From positions 9,702,082-9,766,081 of the forward strand of contig NC_067207.1 of assembly GCF_026262505.1 (NCBI RefSeq): a DNA stretch of 64,000 nt, read 5' to 3'. This DNA comes from Trichomonas vaginalis G3 (Eukaryota; Parabasalia; Trichomonadida; Trichomonadidae). The position numbers and the translations under genes were made by a program. The notes below the pieces were generated by a model. It ran no database searches. It was given only the letters and a program-made list of their open reading frames with translations, and was not told the origin of the DNA. Of the stretch, positions 1 through 11,387 are shown piece by piece. Position 1 is the stretch's first letter, and the number at the start of each line of letters is the position of its first letter.

Positions 1-3000
1 GCAAGCCGTAACATGGACTTTTCAATGTCTGTTAGTAGTAGGTATCAGGGTTTAATAGACATACCCATAGGCACTCAAGTAATTGATGCGATGGTTTCAT
101 TTTTCAATTACCTTGATAACTACGCTCCAAGAATGCCATTTTTGTACAATTTTGTATCAGTTGTAAGAATGCTCCAATTGATTGGCGGTGCGTTCATGGC
201 AGCAAATAACGATATCTACGACCCTAATACTATCACATATAAAGCGATGAGTATCCTCACATTTACATTTCACTTAATTCCTGTTCAATATAGACTCGGA
301 AACGAGTATATTATCCTTGATATTGTCAGTTTAATCTTGTTTCTTTTTGGTATGTATCTTTTAATCACAGCTTGGATGTACAAAACCACAAGCAAAGTTC
401 CAAAGATCTCAACCAATGTACTTGCGATCTACATTGCCGTTGGACCTTTCATTTTGATCCCAATTTCTGTCCAATACTTTGGTCAAATCATCAGTTCCCT
501 TATTGTAGGAAGAACAAAAGATGTGGTATCAATTGTATCATCGATTATAGGCATTTTAATTGTAATTCCATATCTATGGATTATGGTTAAAGCATATTTG
601 ATCACTTTGACATTCAGACCATGTTCCTTCATGTCAATCGAAGCAAGTCCGCAATGGAAATTCTTTTTCACTACTTTAATTGTCACTTTTGTTTCTTCCT
701 TAACAACATACTTCCAGAAATGGCCATCGTTAGCGATGATATGTATATCAGCCGCCGGATATGTCTATTGTGGCACAACATGCTTCAATGGAGGAAATTT
801 TGTTTTGGAATTACATCAAGTCATGGTTTTAGGTGGTTCTTTCCTCGGATTCATCTTATGCTGCATGAACTTATACCAACTTCTATCATTAAAAAGATGG
901 AATGAAATATTCTTTGAAATATTTATTGCAATAGCTGTCGCTTGCTTCCTTTTAACACAAGTATACGTACGACTAAGATACAAACGTGACCTTGTCATTC
1001 TCGATAAGTTCGAAGAAAGCCAAGATATCACATTATTCGGATCAAAAGGAAAATTCAGAAGAGTTGTTGGTACAGGATACACATTTTGCCATCCTGCATG
1101 TATAAACTTCTCAGTTTTCAAAGCAGCGATCGTTGAATGGCCAGAATCAATCGATCTTTGGGCAGAATACGCAAAATTCGTTGCAATTTACCCAGAACTT
1201 ACACCAACATTGATATACATTGGACAGAGTATCAATGCTTTGAACCTGAAAGACTCAATTTCAACAATTATCATGTCTAATATTGGTTATATCATGAATA
1301 CGCGCGAAACAAAGATTACACCTGCTCTCACGAGTAAGATCTCAAAGCTGAACAAAATTTTCAACAAAGCGAAGAATCGTATTCGTAATATCTGGGATTT
1401 AATTCTTCAAGGCTCAGTTGCTGAAATTAACCATGCTATTAAATCAGCAAATGAAGCTGTAGAACTTGCAGATGTCGAAGTTAGCCAGTTAAAGAGTCTT
1501 TATCTTAATAACAGATTTGTTGCTCGTCAATACGCCAAATTCCAAGGCGACATCAACGCAAACGCTGTAGAATACAAGGTATGGATGGAGAATGTCATAC
1601 AACTTCAAGCCGGTAAGCAAGTTTGTGCAGATATTGTCCACGGATTAGGAGTTTTCGTCTTCCCGAGCCTTCCTGAGAGTGTTGAAGGTTCTGATGGCAA
1701 AAACATGATGTCTCTCACCGAAATGGAGTCAGTTGAAGAATTAAATGACGAACAACAAGCCGAAGAAGATGCAAACATCGAAGTTTTAGCAACATTAACA
1801 AGGCAAATTGAGAAACAAAGGATTCCTGCCATCAAATGCATGTATATGTCTACATGTTTAGGTTGGTTCTTTACTGTTTTTGTTCCAATTTTAGCATTAA
1901 TCATTTATTACACAACATTCAGGGAAGATTTGAATGCACCTTTAGTCTTCATGTACGGTATATCATATATGAGGAACTTACTTAACATGTTGGCCGCATT
2001 CACAGCAAAATTCTTGTTCGAGGAACTTCCCGATCCGAAATCACCTGAAGAAAAAGTGACAGATGTCATTCATTTACAAGAAGGATTTCCATTGACCGGA
2101 TTTGGTGATGACGTGAGATCTAGGGAGATCTTGAAATACCTTGCAGCACAAGTTTCATCCACAAGTTCAATGATGTCATCTCTTCGATCATATAAATTTG
2201 GCAACGAATTATTAGAAAAAGCTCGAGATATGGTATTTGGATCCACCATTGTCTTTAACTTCTACACAAACCGGTCGATGGAGTATCCAATGAAGTCATC
2301 CGTTGCACAGATCGCAGCATTGATTGCTACACACATTGGATCATTGATTACTGATGATGAAATCACATATGATGATGCTCGCGGATCAGATTATTTGACA
2401 GCAACAAATAACAATGATCTTGCAACCGAACAAATGAGCTCAGCATTATTAGTCTGTTTAGAATACATTCTCAAACAAGATTAAAGCCAGAAAGCATGGA
2501 TTATCTCATTAATGGTTTGTATTCCTGTCGCTATCATCATTACATGGATTGTCACATTTAATTTGCAGTACAAGAAATTGAAATCAAACAAAACACTTCC
2601 AAAAACAGTTATATCAACTGTTTCTGCATCATTCAATCATCTCAAGAAGAATTCAGCATCAACAACAGAAACGAACCAAACAAATGATGATGCTAATTTA
2701 GAAGATATGTCAAGACAAGAACAAAACATTATTAAAGTTTTTTCACAAATTACGGATGGCTCATCTTCTACAACAAGTCAATCATGGAATATGCTTTTCT
2801 TTGTTGGAATTGTTATTTTAGGCTGTGTTGGTTCCTGTGTAATTTTGTATTGTTATTTCCAAGCATCTAAAACATTGATAATATGTTTGGATGCAGTGGA
2901 TATTTGTATTCAGTTTTCAGTCATTTGTTTAAAGTATCTCTTCAAGAATACGATGCAGCATTTCATGATACAACAGTTGATCTCGCTAACGAAATTGTCA

Positions 3001-4597
3001 TGATGAAAATGAGTATTCCCAAGTTTATTGATTACTTCCATAAACTTCGATTAGGCGGAACAGGAGAAAATCAGTTACCATTCACAGGAATGACTAATGC
3101 TCTCAAGAAAGCATCATCAATTATTACATGTCCAGATAAATTGGATCCACCTACAACTATCCCTGAAAGTGCACATTGTTTCACTGCTGCAGTTCAGTTG
3201 TATTTGACATCCGGATATCTTTTGAGATATTTAGCATTCATTTCCATGGAAAATATTTCTGAACGAACTTATCCTATCCCTAATGATCCCGATTTCGAAC
3301 AGATCTGACAGATTGGTCCTATAGAATTATATGAAGCATTTTTCTATAGAATTGGAAAGACATTAACAGAAGAGATTATGTCAGGAATCAACAAATACGG
3401 AACAACGATTAAAGGTGTTGGAATTACATGTATATTAGTAGCAATGATATTAATGTTTATGGCTGTTGCTTTAATACACAAAGAAGATATTTTGTTGACA
3501 TTCACAATGAGATTGTTATTGTTCTGTCCTCCAAGAGTTGTTTTGAGTAATTCAAGAATTATGGATTTATTGCAGGCGATTATGAAAATAAAGATGCAGA
3601 TCAATCTGCAAAGCATCTTGCTTATTCTAATGAAGTCGTTAATAAACTGAATGACTCAATTATTGTCATACAAGATGATGAATCAAATAAGATCATTAAC
3701 ATTAACACTGCTTTCGAAGAAACATTTAATGTTAAATCAGAAGATTTGATTGGAAAAAGTGCAAAAGAATTCTTTACAAATGAGAGATTCCAAGGAAAAG
3801 TTGAGTCAGCAACGACGACAATAACAAATCTCCAATTTGAAAAAGATGGAAATACAGTTTTCATGGAATTCACACCTGTTGTTGTCAATACAACAAAGAT
3901 TATTTCAGGAAGAGATAAAACACAAAATATTTTACATGAACAATTAATTGAAGAAGAAAGAAAGAAGTCTGATACAATATTGGCATCTATTTTACCAGCC
4001 TCTTTAGTACCAAGAGTACAAGCAGGAGAAAAGAACATTTCTTTCTCTGTTCAATCAGTTACAGTTTTATTCTTTGATGTTGTTGAATTCACGCCATGGT
4101 GTGGTTCACATGATGCTCAGTATGTCATGAGAATGTTGAATATTGTTTTCAAAGAAATGGATGCAATCACAAATGCTCATAAAACTATGACAAAGATTAA
4201 ATGCATTGGTGATTGTTATATGGCTGCTGGTGGAATATTTGATGAAGTAAATCAACCACAAATTCATGCGAGAGAAGTTGTTGATTTCGGTTGTTTAGCA
4301 ATAAAGAAATTGTTGGAAATCGATGATAAAGAAAATGAAAATCTCAAAATTCGAGTTGGAATTAACACGGGCGGTCCAATTGTTGCAGGTGTCATCGGAA
4401 CAGAGAAACCAACATTCGAAATATTAGGACCTGCAATCAATATCGCCCATGAAATGGAACATCACGGTGTTCCAATGAAAGTACATATTTCTAGACCTGT
4501 CTACGAATTTATATATGGTGGGCAGTTCTCCATCAAGGAAAGAGGTGAAATAGAAGTCAAAGGTGGAAAGATGTTCACATATTTAGTTGATCCGTGA
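1..4597 (+). pseudogene. receptor-type adenylyl cyclase family gene, decayed
   Basis: The reading frame is open to the left edge, so the true start may lie outside; the first ATG is at 13. The 823-residue N-terminal part has about ten hydrophobic membrane segments, followed near 2500-2880 by further segments, then a PAS-like domain (about 3640-3800, N-x-A-F-E-E-T-F-N-V type) and a class III cyclase domain (about 4050-4595). The catalytic domain keeps both metal-binding Asp motifs (FFDVVEFT and IGDCYMA) and the adenine-type Lys in KIKCIG, so adenylyl rather than guanylyl cyclase is favoured. The frame is interrupted by a TAA at 2482-2484, a frame change near 2875, a TGA at 3306-3308 and a frame change near 3570. 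This layout (many spans, PAS, one cyclase domain) is a large multicopy family in Trichomonas; the copy here is decayed, unless the draft sequence has errors. Confidence 0.85.
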
Positions 4598-4977
4598 AGA
4601 AATATTTTCATTGTATTATTTTATTTGAAATAATGTTGTAAGTAAACATTTTAATTTATTTGTTATTATCATCTCTGATTTACTTTAAAAAAAATACTTT
4701 ATAAGTAAAATTTTTTACATGAGAATCAATAAAATCTTGTTGTATATTAATTCATGAAAATCAAACGAAATATGATATCGCATAAGTGTTAAATCTCTCA
4801 ATCTAATACACGGATTTGAACAATGATTTCTTTAATGATTTTGTTATTCACTTTTTTTTTGATTAATCACAATAAACAATTACTGAATTTGATTACGGAA
4901 TTATATTTAAAAAGCTATGCCATAAGTGTGTTTAGGTTGTATAAGATTTGCTTTTTAATGATTGAATGAAAAAATGG
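4598..4977. other. AT-rich intergenic, convergent gene ends
   Basis: This AT-rich spacer lies between the 3' ends of the cyclase gene and the BTB/discoidin gene, which converge. I see no open frame, RNA gene or repeat worth naming. Confidence 0.6.
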
Positions 4978-6263
4978 TTAAAATTTTATTAATTTTCCTT
5001 TGAAGTCAAAAACAGTAATACGGAAATAGTCTTGATCACTTGAATTCTTTCCTGTTTGTGTTATTTTGAAAGCAACAAAATAATCATTAGTTTGAAGTGG
5101 AAATTCTTTGATTTCTCTTGGTTGAAATTCATAGTATTTATTATCTAATACAATAGATGTTCCATCTTCTTTGGTACCTTCTAGCTTCCATTTCTCAATA
5201 AATAGAAGAAAACCATATGTGATCGTAGAATATATGATTTTGGTTTTAATTTATATCTTTAGATCAGCTTTTACCCATGAATTAGGTTTATTATTGTAAA
5301 GAATTAGCATTATCTGAATATGAATTTATATCGGATAAATTTCCACAATAAAGAGATGAAGCAGTCATTTCCATTTGAATTTCTTTTGAAACTTTTTCAA
5401 CAATTTTATCAACAAAACTAAAACTATGATTTGATATTTGAAATTGATTTCGAATCAAATGTTTTTCGAAAGATGTAATAGATTGATTTGAATTTCAAAT
5501 TTATTTCTTAATTTTGAATGATAATGTTTCAATGTTTCATTATAAATAGTTAAAAGACTTGATTCATAAGAGTTTTCAACTGAAAAATTATAAATATAGT
5601 CATAAACTTCTGAAGAACAAAATTGTAAATTAACATAGCTAAATAAATCAAATAATGTATGTCTCTTCTGCAAGTATCTAAAAGTAACAAACATAGTTTG
5701 TCTTCATTTTCTATTTTCAGTTCTTTTGACTTCAAAATTTTTTCACAAAATTCAAATCCATTTTTCACAAAATTTGTAATGATATCATCATCTTTCAAAC
5801 TGTAGAAATGTGATGATATGTACTCAATGCATTCATTCATTGTCGTAGAATCGTTTTCGTATGCAGAAATTTCGTACTTCTTAAAAATGTTTTCATTTGT
5901 GAGAGATTTGTCTGATTTAACATGTTTAGCATATACTTGTATGAGAAATTGATTTCCAAAATATTTGCCGATTTCGAATATGTCATGATAATGTGCCTCA
6001 TCTGCTTCAAATTCAAGTTTTCCTGTTTCAATAAAGTTTGAAAGTATATCAATCGAATCTTGGCATGTAATATCTAGATGTGTGTTCAATGATGTGATTG
6101 ATTTATCAATATAATATTTTTCTTTGATTAATTCTGAAAAACAAATCGCTGAAGACTTCTTTGTGTTGATGATTCGATCATTAATATTGATACACAATGT
6201 ACCACATTCCGTAATAACATGCGCACGCTTTAATTCATTGCACAATTTCGATATTTGCACCAT
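4978..6263 (-). pseudogene. BTB-like plus discoidin (F5/8C-like) protein, decayed
   Basis: The minus-strand frame from 6263 begins MVQISKLCNELKRAHVI and runs through a BTB/POZ-like N-terminal half (residues about 1-130) and a BACK-like helical middle. Downstream, other frames of the same strand continue it (5455-5694), and a C-terminal stretch at 4978-5200 reads WKLEGTKEDGTS...FRITVFDF, the end of a discoidin-like fold. At least three frame changes separate the parts, near 5640, near 5290 and near 5230. The domain order matches a multicopy Trichomonas family of cytoplasmic BTB/F5-8C proteins; their partners are not known to me, and an adaptor role is only inferred. The start codon sits in a TTTTTTCATG context shared with two other host genes in the window. 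Confidence 0.65.
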
Positions 6264-7209
6264 GAAAAAAATTTTCCACCTTTTTTTTTAAATTTTTCAA
6301 TTTATTGGTGAAACTCAAAATATATTGCCACAGGGAAAAAAATGATCACTAAATTGTAGTTTTACTGAGTGTGTTATTGTTAGAACAATAATAATGCCCT
6401 AAAATAGCCAAATTCTACAAATCGTGGAAGTATCAGTTTTTTATTCATGGATTTCAGTAGTTTTACTAAAAACTTTTGGGTAAAATTCTACTTTTTAGGT
6501 CATTACTTGTTATAGTGTTTATCAGAAAGGATTTTTGGTCAATATTATTTTTGCAATTCTGTAGATAAATCGTTAAAGCTTCAATAATGTGAAGTAATTC
6601 TTTTAATTATTAGATTATGGCTCAATGTTATGTGTATCAATTGTTGATTCAAAGTTAAAAATTCTTTTACAGTTAACTAAATCTTCCTATAAACGAATAT
6701 TAAATCTAAAAGTTATTAGATATGCAGCGTTGTTAAGTATAAGTGATCGTCGCTGTGTAAATGATGAAAAAAGAAATAATATTTCTTATTTCCGAGCTTT
6801 TTCCAACAGACAACTGTTGCCTTTGGTTCAAGCAGGCAAATTCTTCTTGTTAACATTTCCAAATTTTTTAGATTTTGTAAAATAACTCATTTAACTTTTA
6901 TATTTTGATTTTAATTTTTAGAATTCAAAAATATTTTTGGAAAAGTAAGGTTGAAAAATTAAAAATTTCAATTTTACGAATAAATTAAGCTTTAACAAGA
7001 GATTTCAAAACAATAGACTCTTTAGATTTTTAAAATATTACTATTTTCTTCTAGAATTTTTGTCTGATTCCGGATTCGAAATAATACAAATTCACATTAT
7101 AATAAATTTTCATATAATTCTAATAATTTTTTGTGTGATATATCGTGTTTTATGTCGTATAGTTGATTGCTAGCTCCATGCGTTGAAAACAGAGTTGCAT
7201 GTTTTTTTC
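6264..7209. other. AT-rich intergenic region
   Basis: This holds the divergent upstream regions of the BTB/discoidin gene (-) and the kinase gene (+). An open frame at 6625-6885 (86 codons) has no recognisable domain, low-complexity composition and no initiator motif, so I do not call it. No repeat or RNA gene was seen. Confidence 0.5.
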
Positions 7210-7216
7210 TCACTTT
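7210..7216 (+). promoter_or_regulatory. initiator (Inr) of the CK1-type kinase gene
   Basis: TCACTTT matches the Trichomonas initiator consensus TCA(+1)Y(T/A). The +1 A at 7212 is five bases before ATG 7217, the usual very short 5' leader. The motif lies downstream of the first in-frame ATG (7199), which decides for the second ATG. Confidence 0.6.
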
Positions 7217-9436
7217 ATGCAAAATCTCTCTCTTCCGGAACCGTTCAAAGGACTGAATGAGTTACGGAAGTGGGGAAATGTGCAAGCAACATTTAGCAAA
7301 GATAAAGTCATGAAAATAACAGTTCAAGCTGTTGGTCCATTCCTATATTTATTTCAAAATAATAGTATCAAAGATGTAATCCAAATAATATTCATACCAA
7401 CATCTACAAATGATGTTAGCAAGCATTCTAAAGGATATGAAGTCATACTTAATTCAATCGGAAAAATCTTCTCACCTGTTTCATTAGTTTTCGAATCATC
7501 AAAAGAAATGAAAGAATTTCAGATGTATTTTAACAAAATATACAGTGAAACAGTCCAATACTACGAAAGATTAATAACGAATTCTTACCAACTCCAAGAA
7601 GAAATTGAAGAAGTAATAGGACCAAAGGAAACAAAAGCAGTCAAAGCTTCGATACATGCAACAGCTAAAAACTTCCAATTTCAACCAACAGAAGGTGATA
7701 ATGTCAAAGAACAGACGGTATCGCAGAAAATATCAAGTCTTACAATGGTTTACCCAGAACCGAAACAACCTTTGAACAAATCTCATTGTGGATTACTTTT
7801 TATTGTTGGAGATATCAATAAAACTTCACCATCTCATACATTCCTTTGCAAAACAGTGCCAGATATGATGAAATGGGTATTAACCATATTCATTATCGCT
7901 AATACCCCTGATGCTCAGTTCAAAGCCTTAAATTCAAAACAAAATGCTTCTGAAAAACAGAAGAAACCAAAGAACAACGCGGATTCCACACAACAGACAC
8001 CAAAATCTACAGCTAATTCAGACAAAACTGTTGCTTCAAGATACATTTTGAAAGAAGAAATCGGAAAAGGAAGCTTCGGAGTCATTTTCCTTGGTGAGCA
8101 TATTGTTTCTCATGAAATGGTAGCCATTAAACTAGAACCTGTTGAGAAACAAAGCCTTCAACTTAAAAATGAATCAAAAATTTATAAAGTTTTAGCGGGT
8201 TGCCCAGGAATTCCTGAACTTTTCTGGTTTGGAACGGAAGGCCAATACAATGTTCTTGTCATGGAGTACCTCGGAAGTTCCCTTGAGTTCGAAATGATGC
8301 GCCACAACCAACAATTATCATTAAAAACGGTTTTGATATTTGCAGATCAGGCCATTTGCCTAATACAATACATGCATGAACGCCATTTCATACATAGAGA
8401 TATCAAGCCAGAGAACTTCTTAATTGGAACCGGGAAAAAATCAAATTTAATTTATTTGATCGATTTCGGACTTTCAAAGAAATATAGGGATCCGAAGACT
8501 AAAGAACATATCCCATACAGAGGCGATAAAGAACTTGTCGGAACTTCTAGATACGTTTCAATAAACACTCATCTCGGAATTGAGCAAAGTAGAAGGGATG
8601 ACCTCGAAAGTTTAGGTTATGTCCTTGTTTATTTGCTCAAGGGACAACTTCCATGGCAAGGAATTCAGTCAGAGAACTTAAAACAAAAATATGAGAAAAT
8701 CGGAGAAAAGAAAATGACTACTTCCTTTGATATGCTATGTCAAGACTTACCTGAAGAGTTCATAAAATACTTTGAAATAGTCAGAGCTCTTGATTTCGCC
8801 CAAGAACCCCCTTATTCACAACTTAGACAAATATTTAGAGAATGTTTTCTGAAACATGACTTTGTTTATGACTACAAATACGATTGGTCGAATGGAAATG
8901 ACAAGGAAACATGCAAAAACTATGATCCAGTTCCAATGCATGCTCCTATCTTCAAAGATCATGAAGCTGGTTTGGAGATTTTACCCAAAAATGAGAGAAA
9001 TCACCCGAATTTCAGGTACGCGACTCCAAACATAGAGAACAACAGGATACAACAGATAACTGAACAGTTGACAACAGTAAAAGCGAGGACAGCAATCACA
9101 AACAAAAGAGTTTGGGTTGATCCTGGAAAAAGACAAACATTTCCAAGAGGTCCTCCACCAATTCCTGCAAAAATGCTTCCTCCGCCAAAGAAGAAAGGAA
9201 GACTAAGCAGGACTACGCAGCTGGCACAAAAAACATTCTCTCTTCTGGTTTCTCCAACTTCTTCTTTGAGACAACAGTCGCAGTCACAAAACAAATTTGA
9301 TGTCGCTTCAACAACTCCTTCCTTGGCAAGTGATAATATCCCAATACATCCTAACACTGCTCCTGAACCAGTGAAAACAATGAGCTTAGACGCACCATAC
9401 AAACCTGAAGAAATTCCTGAAGATGATGAAAATTAA
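7217..9436 (+). CDS. casein kinase 1 family protein kinase with N-terminal extension
   Basis: A 739-residue protein starting MQNLSLPEP; an upstream in-frame ATG at 7199 is rejected because the initiator TCACTTT lies between the two. The first ~270 residues hold two beta-rich blocks that look PH-like (about 10-115 and 150-230; inference only). The kinase domain spans about 275-550: Gly loop GKGSFG, VAIK lysine, catalytic HRDIKPEN (~395), DFG (~416) and the CK1 signature SINTHLGIEQSRRDD in place of the usual APE region. The C-terminal ~190 residues are rich in Pro, Ser and Gln and probably disordered. CK1 kinases phosphorylate Ser/Thr next to acidic or primed sites; the N-terminal extension may target this one to membrane, but no substrate can be inferred. 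All key catalytic residues are present, so it should be active. Confidence 0.9.
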   Translation: MQNLSLPEPFKGLNELRKWGNVQATFSKDKVMKITVQAVGPFLYLFQNNSIKDVIQIIFIPTSTNDVSKHSKGYEVILNSIGKIFSPVSLVFESSKEMKEFQMYFNKIYSETVQYYERLITNSYQLQEEIEEVIGPKETKAVKASIHATAKNFQFQPTEGDNVKEQTVSQKISSLTMVYPEPKQPLNKSHCGLLFIVGDINKTSPSHTFLCKTVPDMMKWVLTIFIIANTPDAQFKALNSKQNASEKQKKPKNNADSTQQTPKSTANSDKTVASRYILKEEIGKGSFGVIFLGEHIVSHEMVAIKLEPVEKQSLQLKNESKIYKVLAGCPGIPELFWFGTEGQYNVLVMEYLGSSLEFEMMRHNQQLSLKTVLIFADQAICLIQYMHERHFIHRDIKPENFLIGTGKKSNLIYLIDFGLSKKYRDPKTKEHIPYRGDKELVGTSRYVSINTHLGIEQSRRDDLESLGYVLVYLLKGQLPWQGIQSENLKQKYEKIGEKKMTTSFDMLCQDLPEEFIKYFEIVRALDFAQEPPYSQLRQIFRECFLKHDFVYDYKYDWSNGNDKETCKNYDPVPMHAPIFKDHEAGLEILPKNERNHPNFRYATPNIENNRIQQITEQLTTVKARTAITNKRVWVDPGKRQTFPRGPPPIPAKMLPPPKKKGRLSRTTQLAQKTFSLLVSPTSSLRQQSQSQNKFDVASTTPSLASDNIPIHPNTAPEPVKTMSLDAPYKPEEIPEDDEN

Positions 9437-9848
9437 GTTTTTTTTTAATTATTTATCTTTATTTTTTTGTGTTGTTACATAAAATGTTTGATTTTTGTTT
9501 AAAATTTATCGTTGATATCTTTCTTAATTGACATAAACTCCTTATTACGTCAAGACTTTAAGGTTTCTTATAACTCAGGTATCCCAAACTTTATATAAAG
9601 AGATTTCTACTGCCATTTCAATTAGCGTGCTAATGATAATGGTTTTCTGCCATCATTAGTCAATTATATAACGAGATTGGTGTTTTAATGATAATGTATT
9701 ATACCTCCAAGTGCTTATAAAGAACTGAAAATCATTTTAGTTCTAAAAAGATTTTTTTTTCGTTGAAATGATTTTTTAATATATATTTCTAAAAATAAAG
9801 GATCAATTTTTTTATTCATTTTAAAAGGCAACAAAATTACTTTTCATT
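9437..9848. other. intergenic region between convergent genes
   Basis: This AT-rich spacer holds the 3' ends of the kinase (+) and radial spoke (-) genes. The radial spoke stop codon lies inside TAAA, the Trichomonas polyadenylation-type signal. Nothing else was recognised. Confidence 0.6.
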
Positions 9849-11387
9849 TTACTGTGCGCTTGAATCATAGTTTGAGTCATAAGTTCCAGACTCTTCGTTT
9901 GTTGCAGTTCCAGTCGCAGATTCCTCGCCAGTTGTTTCCTCTGTGTTTGTCTTCTCAGCGCCTTCCTCACCTTTCTCTTCTTCCTCGTTCTCGTTCTTCT
10001 CTTCTTCCTCCTTTGGTGGTGGTGGCGGTGGCTTCTTTACTGGGAGCGGTGGCCACTCAAGAGGCTTCTGGGCCTTCATGCCTGTTCCGAAGTACATCAT
10101 GACCATGCGGCTACCATTTTCATTAGAAACGATGTGCAAACCTGGCCATACGTTAGATCTAAGCCAATATCTCTTGCTAACGCCATTCACCTCTCTAAGG
10201 GACCAGCACTTGTACTCGTCCTTAGATTTATCCTCTGTGATTGGTGTCAAAATTGGTGGGCCATGTTCAACGACTGGCTCTTTCTCGTTGCCTTCTTCGT
10301 CCTGCTGGTCTTCCTCGAAGATGTAGAACTCGCAGCGGCCCTGATCTAAGATGGTTGGTACGCAGTGGACAAAGGATTTGAGGCCTTCGAGTGGCTTATA
10401 TTCTGGTTCCTCTGCCATTGCAATTGGAGTAACATTTTCGACACGGCCACCTTCCTCTGGCTCTTCTTCAAGATTGTAGAGGCCTTTTGGCGCAAGTGTG
10501 CAGGAATGTGTAACACGAGAAATGAAGCAACGAAGTAATTCGTATTCTCCGCCCTGGAAGCGGCCTTCTGGAGCAGCAATAGGACCTTTCTCTGTTCCGC
10601 TGAACATTTGGCGGATGCAGCGAGAGCCTTGGATCTGTGCTGGTGTAATATCAGGAAGTAACTTCCATGGACCACCAAGCTGTGTGCAAACGAAGTAGCT
10701 GTATTGGTTTGGACCAGAATCTTCTTCCTTTGGAACGATTCTTGGCTTATCTTCCTTGTTTTCTGTTCCTTCCTCTGGCTCGTTCTTCTCTTCTTCTTCT
10801 TGAGCAGCATGTGGGCGCTCGCCGTCGTTGAATTCGGCTTCAGCAATGTAGTAATCGTTTTGAATACCCATGACCTTGCCCCAGAAACGAGCTGTGGCTA
10901 ATGGCTTTGAGCGAATGAGTTTTTGAATTGCTTGTTGTAAGAGAATAGTTTCTGTTTCGTTTAAACCAACACCAACCTCGTTCATGAATTGCATATTTCC
11001 AATAACGTTTGGAATTTCACCTTCGTTAACTGTTTCTTCCTCTTGGTGCTCAGCATCTTCACCACCTTCAGCTTCACCGGCTTCTTCCTCTTCTTCACCG
11101 AGTTGTTGCTTTGGGAATAATTGTGCTTGAAGACGTACGTTTGTTTTAGCATTTTCGACGAAGTTTGGTCCTTTTGGCTTGCCAAACTTGAGTAACTCTT
11201 GGTTTTCTTTGCTCTGGCGTTCTTCTTTGATGATATATGAAGCGACTTCGAAATAATCGAGTGGACGCTCTGCGCAATTGTCTGCAAGTCTGATGATAAC
11301 TTCACCCGTATGCTCCATGACAGAAACTGGAGATCCCTCGGGTTTGGTGTTGAGGTATTCTAACTTAGCTTCGCGATCCTCAGACAT
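9849..11387 (-). CDS. radial spoke head protein, RSP4/RSP6 (RSPH4A/RSPH6A) family
   Basis: A 512-residue protein. Family landmarks are in order: LARFWGKVMGIQNDYYIAEAE (about 165-185, shortened here to the core FWGKVMGIQNDYYIAEAEF), then YSYFVCTQLGGPWKLLPD with the following ITPAQI-R-IR block (about 230-260), FQGGEYELLRCFISRVTH (~280), and the C-terminal WLRSNVWPGLHIV (~410). Acid-rich linkers (Glu runs) interrupt the domain, and the C-terminus is a Pro run followed by Glu/Thr-rich tail. RSP4/6 proteins form the head of axonemal radial spokes, touching the central pair and shaping flagellar beating, which fits a flagellate. No clear initiator is seen upstream. A 166-codon antisense frame (10346-10846) is a shadow of the acid-rich coding. 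The protein is a normal length for the family and looks functional. Confidence 0.92.
   Translation of the reverse strand: MSEDREAKLEYLNTKPEGSPVSVMEHTGEVIIRLADNCAERPLDYFEVASYIIKEERQSKENQELLKFGKPKGPNFVENAKTNVRLQAQLFPKQQLGEEEEEAGEAEGGEDAEHQEEETVNEGEIPNVIGNMQFMNEVGVGLNETETILLQQAIQKLIRSKPLATARFWGKVMGIQNDYYIAEAEFNDGERPHAAQEEEEKNEPEEGTENKEDKPRIVPKEEDSGPNQYSYFVCTQLGGPWKLLPDITPAQIQGSRCIRQMFSGTEKGPIAAPEGRFQGGEYELLRCFISRVTHSCTLAPKGLYNLEEEPEEGGRVENVTPIAMAEEPEYKPLEGLKSFVHCVPTILDQGRCEFYIFEEDQQDEEGNEKEPVVEHGPPILTPITEDKSKDEYKCWSLREVNGVSKRYWLRSNVWPGLHIVSNENGSRMVMMYFGTGMKAQKPLEWPPLPVKKPPPPPPKEEEEKNENEEEEKGEEGAEKTNTEETTGEESATGTATNEESGTYDSNYDSSAQ

Noticed and set aside
6625-6885. 86-codon plus-strand frame as a small host gene
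   Set aside because: AT-driven composition, no initiator, no domain, and no second copy to compare.
9943-10846. Long frames in both strands across the radial spoke gene (for example 10346-10846 minus and 9943-10326 plus)
   Set aside because: They are shadows of the Glu/Pro-rich radial spoke coding: composition is Lys/Ser/Leu-biased low complexity and there are no motifs or leader signals.
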